From Ferriphaselus amnicola (GTDB taxonomy: Bacteria > Pseudomonadota > Gammaproteobacteria > Burkholderiales > Gallionellaceae): a stretch of DNA of 64,000 bases. The DNA lies in assembly GCF_000974685.2 (NCBI RefSeq), contig NZ_AP018738.1, positions 1,674,001 to 1,738,000 on the forward strand. Reading direction: 5' to 3'. The notes beneath the pieces are model-generated. The model was given only the letters and a program-made list of their open reading frames with translations. It did not search any database and had not been told where the DNA came from. Both the position numbers and the translations under genes were made by a program. Below are positions 54,461 through 64,000 of this stretch, piece by piece (within the stretch, counting starts at the first letter, position 1; each line of letters opens with the position of its first letter).

Positions 54461-56329
54461 TTACATCTCCAGATCAGACAGCTTTTTGCCACCCAAGGCA
54501 CGGGCGACATTGTTATCCATGCGCGCTTGCGCAAAAGCGACGGTGAGTTCATTCAATTGGGCGACGGCGCGTTTGATGGCGGGCAAATCGTCGCCCGTCA
54601 ACACGGCGCTCAGTGTCGCCATGCCTTGCTCGATGCGCGTACGTTCACTCGCTTGCAGTAGCGCAGCGCCGTCTTGCGCGATCGCATTCTGCACTGCATC
54701 CAGCAGTTGCTCGGCTTCAACTCGCTGCTCGCGCAAAGCGCGCGCCTTCATATCGTCCGTCGCGTAGGTATTGGAATCCTGCAACATGCGCGCGATCTCT
54801 TCGTCGCTCAAACCGTAAGAAGGCTTGACCGTGATGTTCGCCTCCACGCCCTTACTCATCTCGCGTGCAGAAACGCTAAGCAAGCCATCCGCATCCACTT
54901 GATAAGTCACACGAATCCGTGCTGCTCCTGCCACCATGGGCGGAATGCCGCGCAGCTCGAAGCGCGCCAGCGAGCGACAATCATCGACCAGTTCACGCTC
55001 GCCCTGCACCACGTGAACGCTCATCGCGGTCTGGCCATCTTTGTAGGTAGTGAATTCCTGCGCGCGCGCGGTTGGAATGGTGCTGTTACGCGGGATGATC
55101 TTCTCGGTGAGACCACCCATGATCTCGATGCCCAGCGACAACGGGATCACGTCCAGCAGCAACCACTCGTCGCCGCCCCGATTACCCGCTAGGACGTTGG
55201 CTTGGATCGCAGCGCCTAGCGCCACCACTTTGTCTGGGTCGAGATTGGTCAGCGGTGTCTGACCGAAGAACTCGGCAACGGCGCGCTGTACCTGCGGCAT
55301 CCGCGTCGCGCCGCCCACCATCACCACGCCCTGAACTTCATTCACCGCCAGTTGCGCATCGCGCAGAGCGCGACGCAGTGGTTGTAACGTGCGCGAGACT
55401 AGGTTGCGACTCATGTCGTGAAAGACTTCCTGCGTCAGCACGTTGTCGATCAGTTCGCCGCCAGAAAGTACCGCCGTGATACGAGTCTCGGCAACGTCAG
55501 TCAATTCTTCCTTGGCAGCGCGAGCGCGAGTTAGCAGCAAGCGCGTGTCGTGCGGATTGAGCGGCGGCAGATTGTTCTGCGCCAACAGCCAGCAATAGAT
55601 ACGGTGGTCAAAGTCATCGCCGCCCAGCGCCGAATCACCGTTGGTGGCCAGCACCTCGAACACGCCGCGCGACAGACGCAAGATGGAAATATCGAAGGTG
55701 CCGCCGCCCAAGTCATACACGGCATAGACACCCTCGCTGGCATTATCCAGTCCGTAAGCGATCGCCGCAGCGGTGGGCTCGTTAAGCAAGCGCAGCACAT
55801 TCAGCCCGGCCAGCCTAGCCGCATCCTTGGTGGCCTGACGCTGCGCATCATCGAAATACGCGGGAACAGTGATGACCGCCCCTACCAATTCACCGCCTAG
55901 CGAGGCTTCGGCGCGGGCGCGCAACTGTTTCAAAATCTCGGCAGATATCTCCACCGGACTCTTCACTCCAACCACAGTACGCAATTGCACCATGCCCGGC
56001 TGATCGACGAAGCGATAGGGCGAACCGCTGACATCGCCGATGTCCTTCAACCCCCGTCCCATGAAGCGTTTGGCGGACACGATGGTGTTGGCCGGGTCAA
56101 GGTTCTGTGCGGCCTGCGCCGACTCGCCCACCTGCACGCTGCCTTCCTCCAGATAGCGCACCACTGACGGCAACAGCGCCCTGCCCTGATCGTCGTTCAG
56201 TACCACGCTGATGCCGTTACGCACCGTGGCAACCAGCGAATTGGTGGTGCCCAAGTCTATGCCCACCGCCAGTCGATGCTGGTGTGGCGCAGTGGAAAGA
56301 CCGGGTTCGGAGATTTGGAGTAGTGCCAT
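54461..56329 (-). CDS. hscA: Fe-S cluster chaperone HscA
   Basis: An Hsp70-type ATPase that, with HscB, releases the nascent cluster from IscU by binding its LPPVK motif. The 622-aa protein has the nucleotide-binding domain ([39 protein letters not shown]), a substrate domain and a helical lid. It is separated from hscB by a hairpin-forming gap. Confidence 0.97.
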   Translation of the reverse strand: MALLQISEPGLSTAPHQHRLAVGIDLGTTNSLVATVRNGISVVLNDDQGRALLPSVVRYLEEGSVQVGESAQAAQNLDPANTIVSAKRFMGRGLKDIGDVSGSPYRFVDQPGMVQLRTVVGVKSPVEISAEILKQLRARAEASLGGELVGAVITVPAYFDDAQRQATKDAARLAGLNVLRLLNEPTAAAIAYGLDNASEGVYAVYDLGGGTFDISILRLSRGVFEVLATNGDSALGGDDFDHRIYCWLLAQNNLPPLNPHDTRLLLTRARAAKEELTDVAETRITAVLSGGELIDNVLTQEVFHDMSRNLVSRTLQPLRRALRDAQLAVNEVQGVVMVGGATRMPQVQRAVAEFFGQTPLTNLDPDKVVALGAAIQANVLAGNRGGDEWLLLDVIPLSLGIEIMGGLTEKIIPRNSTIPTARAQEFTTYKDGQTAMSVHVVQGERELVDDCRSLARFELRGIPPMVAGAARIRVTYQVDADGLLSVSAREMSKGVEANITVKPSYGLSDEEIARMLQDSNTYATDDMKARALREQRVEAEQLLDAVQNAIAQDGAALLQASERTRIEQGMATLSAVLTGDDLPAIKRAVAQLNELTVAFAQARMDNNVARALGGKKLSDLEM

Positions 56330-56339
56330 TCGAGTTGTC

Positions 56340-56416
56340 AGTCGTAAGTCGTGTAGCGTAAGTCGTGAGTTGGCTTCGAGCCCATACTTGCGACTTATGA
56401 CTTACGCCTCACGACT
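56340..56416. repeat. AGTCGTR heptamer dyad, hscB-hscA gap
   Basis: AGTCGTGTAGCGTAAGT (56347-56363) pairs with ACTTACGCCTCACGACT (56400-56416) with two mismatches. The left side consists of degenerate heptamers (AGTCGTA, AGTCGTG). It may stabilise or attenuate the message between hscB and hscA. Confidence 0.8.
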
Positions 56417-56420
56417 GCTT

Positions 56421-56963
56421 TCAATTATCTATCTCATCGAAAGCGGAAGCGATTTCTTCCGCCAGTTTTTCAAGGAATCTGAGCTTTCGCACCGTCCCGG
56501 CTGCGGCGGCGAGATTGTAGTGGTTTTCGTCGTCCAGTTGCAGCGCAAGTTGCTGCTGCAAACTGCGCGTATCAGACTGCAAACGGCGCTCCAAGGCATC
56601 CAGCGCATCCACATCCGACTGGCGCGCCGCCTCTTCCACCGCTTCGCGCCACTCCATCTGCTCCATCAGAAAGTCCAAGGGCATCGCCGTGTTGGTCTCT
56701 TCTTGGGTATCCACGCCGCGCAGTTTCAACAGATAGCGACCTCGGCTGAGCGGGCTGCGCAGTGTCTGGTAAGCCTCGTTCACCTGTGTCGCCCACTGCA
56801 TGGAAAGACGCTTTTCGGCATCAGAAAGGTGGGCGAACTTGTCGGGGTGGACTTGCGCCTGCAAAGCACGATAGTTCTGATCAAGCAGCGCGCTATCGAT
56901 CTGAAAGCGCGCCGGCAAGCTCAATAGCTGAAAAAAGTCTTGCTGCAGATCGAACGAAGTCAT
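56421..56963 (-). CDS. hscB: Co-chaperone HscB (Hsc20)
   Basis: A J-domain protein that brings IscU to HscA and stimulates its ATPase. The 180-aa protein has the N-terminal J domain with the HPD motif (VHPDKFAHLSDAEKR) and a C-terminal helical IscU-binding domain. The ATG overlaps the iscA stop (TAATG); the longer frame upstream lies inside iscA and was not used. Confidence 0.95.
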   Translation of the reverse strand: MTSFDLQQDFFQLLSLPARFQIDSALLDQNYRALQAQVHPDKFAHLSDAEKRLSMQWATQVNEAYQTLRSPLSRGRYLLKLRGVDTQEETNTAMPLDFLMEQMEWREAVEEAARQSDVDALDALERRLQSDTRSLQQQLALQLDDENHYNLAAAAGTVRKLRFLEKLAEEIASAFDEIDN

Positions 56964-57286
56964 TACACCTTGAAGCTTTCGCCGCAGCCGCACTCGTCCT
57001 TGACGTTGGGGTTATTGAACTTGAACCCCTCGTTCAGCCCCTCGCGGGTGTAATCCAGCTCCATGCCATTGATGTAAGGCAAACTCTTGGGATCGACCAG
57101 CAGGGTCACGCCATGACTCTGGAACGTCAAATCATCGCTGGACACTTCATCGGCGAACTCCAGCTTGTAGGCCATACCGGAACAGCCGGAAGTCTTCACA
57201 CCTAAGCGCAGGCCGACACCTTTACCGCGTTTGGTGATGAAGTTCTGCACGTGCTTGGCCGCGCTTTCAGTCAAAGAGACAGACAT
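56963..57286 (-). CDS. iscA: Fe-S assembly A-type protein IscA
   Basis: A 107-aa A-type carrier with the three conserved cysteines (TSGCSGMAY, and the pair in DECGCGESF). It transfers clusters or iron from the IscU machinery. The start MSVSLTES was chosen for family length; it lies 10 nt after iscU. Confidence 0.96.
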   Translation of the reverse strand: MSVSLTESAAKHVQNFITKRGKGVGLRLGVKTSGCSGMAYKLEFADEVSSDDLTFQSHGVTLLVDPKSLPYINGMELDYTREGLNEGFKFNNPNVKDECGCGESFKV

Positions 57287-57296
57287 GATCTTCCTT

Positions 57297-57713
57297 TCAG
57301 CAGCTGCCCTTACAGGCATCGGTTTCGGTCATCGCGCCATGCTTGGCGCGGTAGTCGGCCACGGCGGCCTTGATTGCATCTTCGGCCAGAATGGAGCAAT
57401 GGATCTTCACCGGCGGCAACGCCAGCTCTTCAGCAATGGCGGTGTTCTTGATCTCCATCGCCTGATCCAATGTCTTGCCCTTGACCCATTCGGTCACCAG
57501 TGAGCTGGAGGCGATGGCCGAGCCGCAGCCATATGTCTTGAACTTCGCATCTTCGATCACGCCGTCATCGTTGACGCGAATCTGTAATTTCATCACATCG
57601 CCGCAGGCCGGCGCGCCGACCATGCCCGTCCCCACCTGACCGTCGTCCTTGCTCATCGCACCGACGTTTCGGGGGTTCTCGTAGTGATCGAGTAATTTTT
57701 CGCTGTAAGCCAT
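57297..57713 (-). CDS. iscU: Fe-S scaffold IscU
   Basis: The scaffold on which 2Fe-2S clusters form. At 138 aa it has the conserved Asp/Cys sites [23 protein letters not shown] and the HscA-recognised LPPVKIHCS. The C-terminal tail ends in Cys (CKGSC). Confidence 0.97.
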   Translation of the reverse strand: MAYSEKLLDHYENPRNVGAMSKDDGQVGTGMVGAPACGDVMKLQIRVNDDGVIEDAKFKTYGCGSAIASSSLVTEWVKGKTLDQAMEIKNTAIAEELALPPVKIHCSILAEDAIKAAVADYRAKHGAMTETDACKGSC

Positions 57714-57824
57714 TTGATGCTCCTTTCAGGAGCAGAGAAGGAGGACAGGAGAATGGTGAAGGAAAAACCAGTGCACCGCATCGGCTTTTACTCTTCCCCC
57801 TTCTTCCTTAACCCTTCCCCGCCA

Positions 57825-59039
57825 TTAATGTGCTGCCCACTGCACCGTGTTCAGATCGATGCCGTCCTTGTACATTTCCCACAACGGGGAGAGATCACGC
57901 AGCTTGCTGATCTTGCTCTTCAACAGCTCGACAGCGTAATCCACTTCCTCCACGGTCGTAAATCGCCCGATGGAGAACCTAATGGAGCTATGCGCCAATT
58001 CGTCGCTACGCCCGAGTGCGCGCAACACATAGGATGGCTCCAGACTAGCCGAGGTACAGGCCGAGCCAGACGACACCGCGATGTCCTTCACCGCCATGAT
58101 CAGCGATTCACCTTCGACAAAGTTGAAGCTGACATTGAGGTTGTGCGGAACTCGCTGCTCCATGTCGCCATTCAGGAACACCTCTTCCATGCTAGACAAG
58201 CCATTCCACAGACGGTCACGCAACATGCGGATGCGCTCGTTTTCGGTCGCCATTTCTTCCTGCGCAAGGCGAAACGCTTCGCCCATACCGACGATCTGGT
58301 GCGTCGCCAGCGTACCAGAGCGGAATCCACGCTCGTGACCGCCACCGTGCATTTGCGCTTCCAGACGTACACGCGGCTTGCGACGTACATATAGCGCGCC
58401 GATGCCTTTGGGGCCGTAAGTCTTGTGTGCCGAGAAACTCATCAACTCAACCGGCAGCTTGGACAGATCAATCACCATCTTACCGGTCGCTTGCGCCGCA
58501 TCCACATGGAACACGATGCCTTTTTCCCGACACAGATTGCCGATGGCCACGATGTCTTGGATCACGCCGATCTCGTTATTGACCAGCATCACCGAGACCA
58601 GCACGGTGTCGGGACGTATCGCCTCCCGCAGCTTATCGAGCGAGATCAAACCATTCTCTTCTGGATCGAGGTAAGTCGCTGAAAATCCTTGGCGCTCCAA
58701 CTCGCGTACCGTATCCAGCACCGCCTTGTGCTCGGTCTTGACGGTGATGAGGTGCTTGCCTTTGCCAGAGTAGAAGTTGGCTGCGCCCTTGATGGCAAGA
58801 TTGTTCGATTCAGTCGCGCCGGAAGTCCAGACGATCTCTTTCGGGTCGCAATTGACCAGCGCCGCCACTTGCTCACGTGCAGTTTCAACCGCTTGCTCTG
58901 CCTCCCAGCCATAAGCATGGGAACGCGAGGCCGGATTGCCAAATTTTTCAACCAGATAAGGGATCATCTTCTCCGCCACTCGCGGATCGACTGGCGTCGT
59001 CGCCGAATAGTCGAGATAGATCGGAAATTGCAAAGACAT
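57825..59039 (-). CDS. iscS: Cysteine desulfurase IscS
   Basis: A PLP enzyme that moves sulfur from cysteine to IscU and to tRNA thiolation partners. The 404-aa protein has the PLP Lys in [12 protein letters not shown] (about residue 206) and the mobile catalytic Cys in [16 protein letters not shown] (about 328). The 111-nt iscS-iscU gap contains a purine-rich imperfect dyad. Confidence 0.97.
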   Translation of the reverse strand: MSLQFPIYLDYSATTPVDPRVAEKMIPYLVEKFGNPASRSHAYGWEAEQAVETAREQVAALVNCDPKEIVWTSGATESNNLAIKGAANFYSGKGKHLITVKTEHKAVLDTVRELERQGFSATYLDPEENGLISLDKLREAIRPDTVLVSVMLVNNEIGVIQDIVAIGNLCREKGIVFHVDAAQATGKMVIDLSKLPVELMSFSAHKTYGPKGIGALYVRRKPRVRLEAQMHGGGHERGFRSGTLATHQIVGMGEAFRLAQEEMATENERIRMLRDRLWNGLSSMEEVFLNGDMEQRVPHNLNVSFNFVEGESLIMAVKDIAVSSGSACTSASLEPSYVLRALGRSDELAHSSIRFSIGRFTTVEEVDYAVELLKSKISKLRDLSPLWEMYKDGIDLNTVQWAAH

Positions 59040-59051
59040 GGACGCTCCTGT

Positions 59052-59519
59052 TCAGACCGACACAGCCGGACGAGCGGCGTTACGAGTCAAGGTAACCACG
59101 GCTTCGTTGCCGTCCGTGAGGTGTTTTTGGACCAACTGTTGAAGATAAACTTGTCCAAGATAATCATAGATGGTCTTGTTCAAACCCATCCAGAGATCAT
59201 GAGTCAGGCACGGCTTACCATCACGGCAATCGCCCTCGCCACCACACTGGGTAGCCTCGACAGACTCATCTACCGCCGTAATGATCTCGGCCACAGTAAC
59301 CTCAGAAGCTGGGCGTGCCATGCAGTAACCACCGCCAGGGCCGCGCACACTATCTACGATGCCGGCTCGACGCAACTTACCGAACAGCTGTTCCAAATAG
59401 GACAGCGAAATCTTTTGGCGCTCGCTGATACCAGCCAACGTCACTGGGGCATAGCCGCCGCGCGATGCCAGATCGACCATCGCTGTTACTGCAAACCGTC
59501 CTTTGGTCGTGAGTCTCAT
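59052..59519 (-). CDS. iscR: Fe-S-sensing repressor IscR
   Basis: An Rrf2-family regulator that represses the operon when it holds a 2Fe-2S cluster. At 155 aa it has the winged helix (MRLTTKGRFAVTAMVDLA, SLSYLEQLFGKLRRAGI) and cluster ligands C-x5-C-x5-C-x2-H (CGGEGDCRDGKPCLTH). It heads the isc operon. Confidence 0.97.
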   Translation of the reverse strand: MRLTTKGRFAVTAMVDLASRGGYAPVTLAGISERQKISLSYLEQLFGKLRRAGIVDSVRGPGGGYCMARPASEVTVAEIITAVDESVEATQCGGEGDCRDGKPCLTHDLWMGLNKTIYDYLGQVYLQQLVQKHLTDGNEAVVTLTRNAARPAVSV

Positions 59520-59579
59520 TTTGCTTCTCCTATTACCTTGTCAACTTTAGGGGTAGAAACCATGCTCTTAGCGGGGCAA

Positions 59580-59608
59580 ATAATAGAATACCTTAATTTT
59601 TTAGTCAA
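59580..59608 (-). promoter_or_regulatory. isc operon promoter with probable IscR site
   Basis: On the minus strand TTGACT, 17 nt, TATTAT lies about 60 nt before the iscR ATG. The A/T-rich stretch from GTTGACT to AAGGTAT resembles a type 1 IscR box over the -35. The -35 overlaps the last codons of cysE. Confidence 0.75.
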
Positions 59609-60332
59609 CAATGTTATTCAGATAATTAGGGTCGAATTTGTCGGCGGTAGCCCGCTCCTCCTCTACCTTCACCCCTAGCTTTTCCAACTGTTCCAAAATG
59701 AATTCGATGCGCTGATCGACCTGAGTGCTATGCCCCAACAACCCGTGGATCGCCTTGGTCATGGGATCATTCTGCGCATTGCCGATGCCGTAAGGATTGA
59801 AGTGTTTTTCGGTGTCACGCGCCTCATCCAATATACGTGCGGGAATACCCACTGCCGTCGCCCCCGACGGAACATCTTTCACCACGACGGCATTGGAACC
59901 GACTTTAGCTCCCGTGCCGATGAGGATCGGCCCAAGTATCTTCGCCCCAGCGCCGACAACCACACCATCGCCCAGCGTGGGATGCCGCTTGCCTTCCTTC
60001 CAAGAAGTACCACCCAAGGTAACGCCGTGATACAGCGTCACATCATCGCCGATCTCCGCCGTCTCACCGATCACCACCCCCATGCCATGATCGATAAAGA
60101 AGCGGCGGCCGATGGTCGCGCCCGGATGGATCTCGATGCCGGTGAGCCAACGTCCGATATGCGCCAAAAAGCGCGACAGCCACTTGAAGTTCGCAAGCCA
60201 CAAGCGGTGCGAGACACGATGAACCAAGCGCGCGTGAAACCCCGGATAGCAAGTCAGCACCTCGAACGTGCTACGAGCTGCGGGGTCGCGATCGAATACG
60301 CTGGCTATATCTTCTTTGATTCCCTTGAACAT
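59601..60332 (-). CDS. cysE: Serine O-acetyltransferase
   Basis: CysE acetylates serine, the first step of cysteine synthesis, and so feeds the sulfur donor used by IscS downstream. The 243-aa protein has the N-terminal helical domain and a left-handed hexapeptide helix ([38 protein letters not shown]). The ATG overlaps the trmJ stop by 1 nt (TGATG). Its 3' end contains the isc promoter. Confidence 0.96.
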   Translation of the reverse strand: MFKGIKEDIASVFDRDPAARSTFEVLTCYPGFHARLVHRVSHRLWLANFKWLSRFLAHIGRWLTGIEIHPGATIGRRFFIDHGMGVVIGETAEIGDDVTLYHGVTLGGTSWKEGKRHPTLGDGVVVGAGAKILGPILIGTGAKVGSNAVVVKDVPSGATAVGIPARILDEARDTEKHFNPYGIGNAQNDPMTKAIHGLLGHSTQVDQRIEFILEQLEKLGVKVEEERATADKFDPNYLNNIVD

Positions 60333-61078
60333 CACTTAGTAACTTTATGTTTATTGGCGTGGTATTCCTGCGTCACCGTCAGGATACCGCGCAGGATATT
60401 GATCTCTTCCTGCTCCAGCCGTGCCCGAGCATACAGACGGCGCAGCTTGTGCATCAGCTTGGTCGGGTGCTTGTGATTAAGAAAGCCGATCTCGACCAAC
60501 GTACTTTCCATGTGCTCGAACAGGCGCTCGACTTGCTCTACCGGCGCGGGCTGTAACGCCGGCGCCCCGCAATCGCCCAACCCTGCCGCCAAACGCATCT
60601 CATAACTCAACAGTTGAACCGCCGCTGCCAGATTCAAGGAGCTGTAGTCTGGATTACAGGGAATGCGCACCAACACCTGACAGCGCGCCGCCTCTTCGTT
60701 GGTCAGACCAGACATCTCTGTACCGAACAGCAAAGCCACCGACTGAGTCATCGCTTGCTCTGTCAATAGCGCCACGGCCTCGCGCGGTGGCAGCACTTCC
60801 TGCGAAATGTCGCGCACCCGCGCCGACATGCCCGCCACCAACACACAGCCTTGCAATGCCTCATCCAACGTAGCGCAAACCTGCGCTTGCTCAAGGATGT
60901 CCGTCGCGCCCGCCGACATGGCATCCGCCTGTGGATCGGGAAACTGCTTGGGATTAATGAGTACCAAACGCGATAATCCCATTGTTTTCATCGCCCGCGC
61001 TGCCGCGCCGATGTTGCCCGGATGGCTGGTATGACTCAGCACAACGCGTACATTATTCAACAAATCCGCTCTATCCAA
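60332..61078 (-). CDS. trmJ: tRNA Cm32/Um32 methyltransferase
   Basis: A SPOUT-class 2'-O-methyltransferase for position 32 of tRNA. The 248-aa protein has [25 protein letters not shown] at the N-terminus, the knot motifs [15 protein letters not shown] and [19 protein letters not shown], and a helical C-terminal domain. It is upstream of cysE-isc and divergent from suhB, a conserved proteobacterial layout. Confidence 0.95.
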   Translation of the reverse strand: MDRADLLNNVRVVLSHTSHPGNIGAAARAMKTMGLSRLVLINPKQFPDPQADAMSAGATDILEQAQVCATLDEALQGCVLVAGMSARVRDISQEVLPPREAVALLTEQAMTQSVALLFGTEMSGLTNEEAARCQVLVRIPCNPDYSSLNLAAAVQLLSYEMRLAAGLGDCGAPALQPAPVEQVERLFEHMESTLVEIGFLNHKHPTKLMHKLRRLYARARLEQEEINILRGILTVTQEYHANKHKVTK

Positions 61079-61141
61079 AACGTACCCTGCTTATATGCTG
61101 TAAAATGCGCGCCTTTACGCAACGCTGAATGAAAGCCTGAC

Positions 61142-61939
61142 ATGCATCCCATGCTCAATACTGCGGTGAAAGCCGCTCGCCGTGCCGGCAACCTGATCCA
61201 CCGTGCAGCCGACAAGATCGACCATCTGACCGTCACCAAGAAATCCCACTCAGATTACGTGAGTGAAGTGGATCGTGCCGCCGAGCAGACCATCATCGAA
61301 ACCTTACTGGAGGCCTATCCCAGCCATGCGATTCTAGCAGAAGAGAGCGGTACGCAAGGTGACTCGGATTTCGTCTGGATCATCGACCCGCTGGATGGCA
61401 CCACCAACTTCCTGCATGGTGTGCAGCAATACGCAGTTTCCATCGCGCTGATGCACCACGGCGTGCTGACCCAAGCGGCCATCTATGACCCGACCAAGAA
61501 TGACCTATTCACCGCCACACGCGGTCGCGGCGCTTTCCTGAACGACCGCCGCATCCGCGTCAGCAAGCGCATCCAACTGGCTGATGCACTGATCGGTACC
61601 GGCTTCCCTTACACCAACTTCGATCACGAAGAAGCTTACCTAGCCATCTTCCGTGAATTCATGAAGAAAAGTTCCGGCCTGCGCCGCCCCGGCGCCGCCT
61701 CGTTGGATCTAGCTTGGACTGCCACGGGACGCTTCGACGGCTTTTTCGAGACGGGGTTGAAGCCTTGGGACATCGCCGCAGGTGCGCTGCTCATCACTGA
61801 AGCAGGCGGCATGGTCAGCGATCTGAACGGTGGCGACAGCTTCCTCAAAAGCGGCCACATCTGTGCGGGCAGCCCTTTGATCCACGAACAGATGCTGAAG
61901 ATCATCCAGCCCCATCTGACCGATGCGCTGAAAGCTTAA
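61142..61939 (+). CDS. suhB: Inositol monophosphatase family protein SuhB
   Basis: A 265-aa Mg-dependent phosphatase; SuhB also joins rRNA antitermination complexes in enterics. Metal sites are visible: ILAEESG (Glu), [12 protein letters not shown], and [15 protein letters not shown] in the C-terminal half. It is divergent from trmJ with 63 nt between starts. Confidence 0.95.
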   Translation: MHPMLNTAVKAARRAGNLIHRAADKIDHLTVTKKSHSDYVSEVDRAAEQTIIETLLEAYPSHAILAEESGTQGDSDFVWIIDPLDGTTNFLHGVQQYAVSIALMHHGVLTQAAIYDPTKNDLFTATRGRGAFLNDRRIRVSKRIQLADALIGTGFPYTNFDHEEAYLAIFREFMKKSSGLRRPGAASLDLAWTATGRFDGFFETGLKPWDIAAGALLITEAGGMVSDLNGGDSFLKSGHICAGSPLIHEQMLKIIQPHLTDALKA

Positions 61940-61959
61940 CAGTTCGCGCCTCAGCAAAC

Positions 61960-61987
61960 GACAATGCCCGCATCTGCGGGCATTGTC
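61960..61987. terminator. Terminator between suhB and the GNAT gene
   Basis: GACAATGCCCGCA / TGCGGGCATTGTC, a 13-bp perfect stem with a 2-nt loop (longer in practice), between two convergent genes. T-runs on either side are short. Confidence 0.75.
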
Positions 61988-62010
61988 ACTTTCAGGGCAA
62001 CCTCATCGGG

Positions 62011-62439
62011 TTAAAGCTTCAACCTCATTTCAATATGCGGTATCCCCGCATCCATGAATCTTTCGCCGTGCTCAACAAAGTCAAAACGACGATAGAACGG
62101 AATGGCATGCACTTGCGCATGAACCTTGACCTCTGGCATGCGTCGCCCGCGCGCATCAGCTAACAACGCTTCGATCATCGCCGTCCCGACTTTCAACTGC
62201 CGCCATTGCGGCAACACACTCATACGTCCGATCTGAGCTTGTGGTGTCAAACGGGCACAACCGATAGCATCGCCTTGGTGGCTAAGCGCCAAAATATGGC
62301 GGCACTCGGCATCCAACCCATCCCACTCCAATTCTTCCGGCACCTGTTGCTCACGAATGAACACGGACTCACGCACGGCGCGCAACAATGGCTCGCCATC
62401 ATGCCAAGAAACAGGATGAACAGTAAAGGCAGGACACAT
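62011..62439 (-). CDS. GNAT-family N-acetyltransferase
   Basis: A 142-aa GNAT (ElaA/YjdJ-like size) with the acetyl-CoA loop in QWRQLKVGTAMIEALL (about residues 76-92) and IPFYRRFDFVEHGERF in motif B, ending IEMRLKL. The substrate is unknown. It lies 11 nt after the L,D-transpeptidase-domain gene and is probably co-transcribed with it. Confidence 0.85.
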   Translation of the reverse strand: MCPAFTVHPVSWHDGEPLLRAVRESVFIREQQVPEELEWDGLDAECRHILALSHQGDAIGCARLTPQAQIGRMSVLPQWRQLKVGTAMIEALLADARGRRMPEVKVHAQVHAIPFYRRFDFVEHGERFMDAGIPHIEMRLKL

Positions 62440-62450
62440 AGTGACTCCTT

Positions 62451-62930
62451 TCAGGCAAGGATATTGACGGGGGTGCCCACCGGCACCTGCTCGAACAGCT
62501 CGATCAAATCTCGATTACGCATGCGCACACAGCCATGCGAACCGGGTTTGCCCAGCTCCGTTTCATCAGGCGTGCCGTGGATATACACATAACGGCGCAT
62601 GGTATCGCAAGTGCCCGACCGGTTATAGCCTGATTCGCAACCCGATAGCCACAGGATACGCGTCAATATCCAGTCTCTACCCGGATAAGCAGCCCCCAGT
62701 TCGGGTGAGTAGATTTCACCCGTTGGCCGCCGCCTCACGAACACCGTATTCTCCGGCTGCCCCGCCCCCACTTTGGCACGAATGACGTGCCGACCGCGCG
62801 GTGTGCAAAAACTGCCGCTCTCTTCGCCCGCGCCGCTCGCCCCAGTCGAAACCGGATAACGACGCAGCAGAGTTCCGGTATCGTCAGATAACTCAAGTAG
62901 TTGACAAGGAATATGGATAACGATCTTCAT
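62451..62930 (-). CDS. L,D-transpeptidase (YkuD) domain protein
   Basis: A 159-aa protein consisting of a YkuD/ErfK domain, with the catalytic HGTPDE...GSHGCVRM (His about 123, Cys about 138). Such enzymes cross-link peptidoglycan or attach lipoproteins to it. The start MKIVIHIPCQ was chosen; it has no signal peptide, which is unusual for an enzyme that must act in the periplasm. A longer in-frame extension is Arg/Lys-mixed and not a convincing signal either. Confidence 0.85.
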   Translation of the reverse strand: MKIVIHIPCQLLELSDDTGTLLRRYPVSTGASGAGEESGSFCTPRGRHVIRAKVGAGQPENTVFVRRRPTGEIYSPELGAAYPGRDWILTRILWLSGCESGYNRSGTCDTMRRYVYIHGTPDETELGKPGSHGCVRMRNRDLIELFEQVPVGTPVNILA

Positions 62931-63097
62931 AGGAGCTTGGATTTTTGCTCGGCAATAATTTCGTGGGCAGTATATCAACCACGACAATAGTGCGTCTTTA
63001 AATGAAAGTAGATTTTCTAAAGAGCCCGTAAGAGCGGCAGATACTCTGATCCGAGTATGTATAATGCAAGTCAGTTTATCGTCTCGAGGGGCGAGAG

Positions 63098-64000
63098 TTG
63101 GCAAAGAACAGTAACAAGTCGCGACACAAAACCATGCTCACCTTCGTGCTGGGCGTGTTTCTGTGCACAAGCATAGTTGCTTATTTTGTCATCAGGGACA
63201 CGGTCAGAGAAACCATCGAGAACCAAGCGGTCGCTTTCGCTGAGATCGCCACGGTGCAGGCGACAACGGCACGCTCGGTCTATGCTAAGGAAGTTGCCGA
63301 AAAACTCCGACAAGACGGCTTTGGTCCTAGCGTCGATTACGCACACATGAAGGGCTACGTGCCCATCCCCGCACAATTCCTGAAGATGCTTGGTCAGGCA
63401 TCCAACACGAACACCTCTCATCTGTTCCAGTACAAGCCCGTAAGCAAGTGGAATCTGGATGCAGGACAAGGATTGGGTGACGATTTCCTGCGCTGGGCGT
63501 GGCCCCAGATCGAGCAACAGGATAAAGCCAACCCCGACGGGCCGATCGCTTGGAAACCTATTTGGCGCTTCGAACAACAACAAGGACAGCGGGTCTTGCG
63601 CTATCTGAGCGCAGATGCGGCGACACAGCCTTCGTGCATCGCCTGTCACAATGCTTACGAAAGTAAGCCGGAGATCGTAGAGCGGCGCAAGAGCCAACAT
63701 ATTCAAGCCGGCAAGCAATGGCATCAATATCAGTTACTTGGCGCGATTTCCATCACCATTCCGCTGAGCAAAGTCGAAACCTTGGCCGTCGCCCGCGTAC
63801 AACGAACCAGCATACTGATTTTCGGCATTCTCTTCGCCAGCCTGATCCTAGCCATTTGGTTCAGCCGCAGACTGGTGAAGCAAGAGGTCAGCCTGCAAGA
63901 AGTCGAACGCGAGCTACTTAGGTCGGAAAAAGAGATGCAGGATGCGAAAGAGCTGCTCCTCGCCAAGCAGGATGTAGAACGCGCTTTCAGCGAGCTTTCT
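63098..64000 (+). CDS. Membrane haem-c sensor protein (Tll0287/DUF3365-like), 3' truncated
   Basis: The gene runs off the right edge; 301 codons are visible. A TTG start with GAGGGG upstream gives a membrane helix (about 13-32), a periplasmic sensor domain with one c-type haem motif CIACH (about residue 187), a second helix (about 235-253), and a coiled coil (from about 258) entering the cytoplasm. The periplasmic part (AQFLKMLG, GLGDDFLRWAW, IWRFEQQQGQRVLRYLSAD) resembles DUF3365 sensor domains, which commonly precede kinase or diguanylate cyclase modules. The output domain lies outside the window. Confidence 0.8.
   Translation, partial: MAKNSNKSRHKTMLTFVLGVFLCTSIVAYFVIRDTVRETIENQAVAFAEIATVQATTARSVYAKEVAEKLRQDGFGPSVDYAHMKGYVPIPAQFLKMLGQASNTNTSHLFQYKPVSKWNLDAGQGLGDDFLRWAWPQIEQQDKANPDGPIAWKPIWRFEQQQGQRVLRYLSADAATQPSCIACHNAYESKPEIVERRKSQHIQAGKQWHQYQLLGAISITIPLSKVETLAVARVQRTSILIFGILFASLILAIWFSRRLVKQEVSLQEVERELLRSEKEMQDAKELLLAKQDVERAFSELS

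Noticed and set aside
57717-57828. Heptamer-type dyad in the iscS-iscU gap
   Set aside because: The sequence is purine-rich with a partial complement, but the pairing is too broken to group it with the clearer dyads.
63071-63727. 218-aa minus-strand ORF
   Set aside because: It is antisense to the haem-c sensor gene, whose frame has a signal anchor and CIACH motif.

Overview
The window reads as a betaproteobacterial chromosome, most likely order Nitrosomonadales (Gallionellaceae-like). This rests on conserved gene orders seen in that group: rplU-rpmA-obgE-proB, leuC-(entericidin)-leuD-leuB-asd-fimV-truA, carA-carB-greA with yhbY/rlmE/ftsH/folP/glmM, and trmJ-cysE-iscRSUA-hscBA-fdx-iscX. The taxon is inferred from synteny and protein character, not from a marker-gene search.

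Positions 1-20055 are accessory DNA stacked on the 3' end of a tRNA-Arg(ACG) gene (20011-20087, minus strand). A perfect 45-bp copy of that tRNA end lies at 14285-14329, and a 13-bp piece of it at 494-506. The inner element (14285-20055) carries three integron-type attC sites with two complete gene cassettes. Both cassettes encode proteins with HEPN-type Rx(4-6)H motifs, and one of them also has a zinc ribbon. Next come a third unrecognised cassette-like gene, an HUH rolling-circle Rep, an excisionase-like HTH protein and a tyrosine integrase. The outer block (494-14329) holds a RelE/Phd-type toxin-antitoxin pair and a four-gene two-partner secretion operon: giant FHA-like TpsA, parvulin PPIase, SapC-family protein, TpsB. 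It also holds an IS4-family transposase remnant, a GC-rich hairpin-laden stretch with a perfect 41-nt palindrome, two plasmid/ICE-like genes, what looks like the 5' end of a group II intron, and a large serine recombinase whose last codons are made of the tRNA repeat. The tpsA coding strand contains G tracts of 10 and 11, a plausible phase-variation device.

From 20228 to 50320 the window is mostly housekeeping: proline synthesis (proB), ribosome assembly (obgE, rpmA, rplU), tRNA modification (truA), the polar hub protein FimV, lysine/threonine precursor and leucine synthesis, a Pro-Arg-His tRNA cluster, the ABC-F protein Uup, a PAS/GGDEF/EAL protein with an in-frame TGA near its N-terminus, an RhlE-like helicase, envelope and folate genes, ftsH, rlmE, yhbY, greA and carAB.

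From 50490 to 64000 there is a divergent ytfG/ytfH-like redox pair, a lipoprotein cytochrome c, a short patch of transposon debris and an orphan membrane protein. A complete ISC iron-sulfur operon follows, with dsbB at its tail, then cysE, trmJ, suhB, a GNAT acetyltransferase, an L,D-transpeptidase domain protein, and the start of a membrane haem-c sensor that runs off the end. Several intergenic gaps hold hairpins, two of them built from degenerate 7-bp tandem words.
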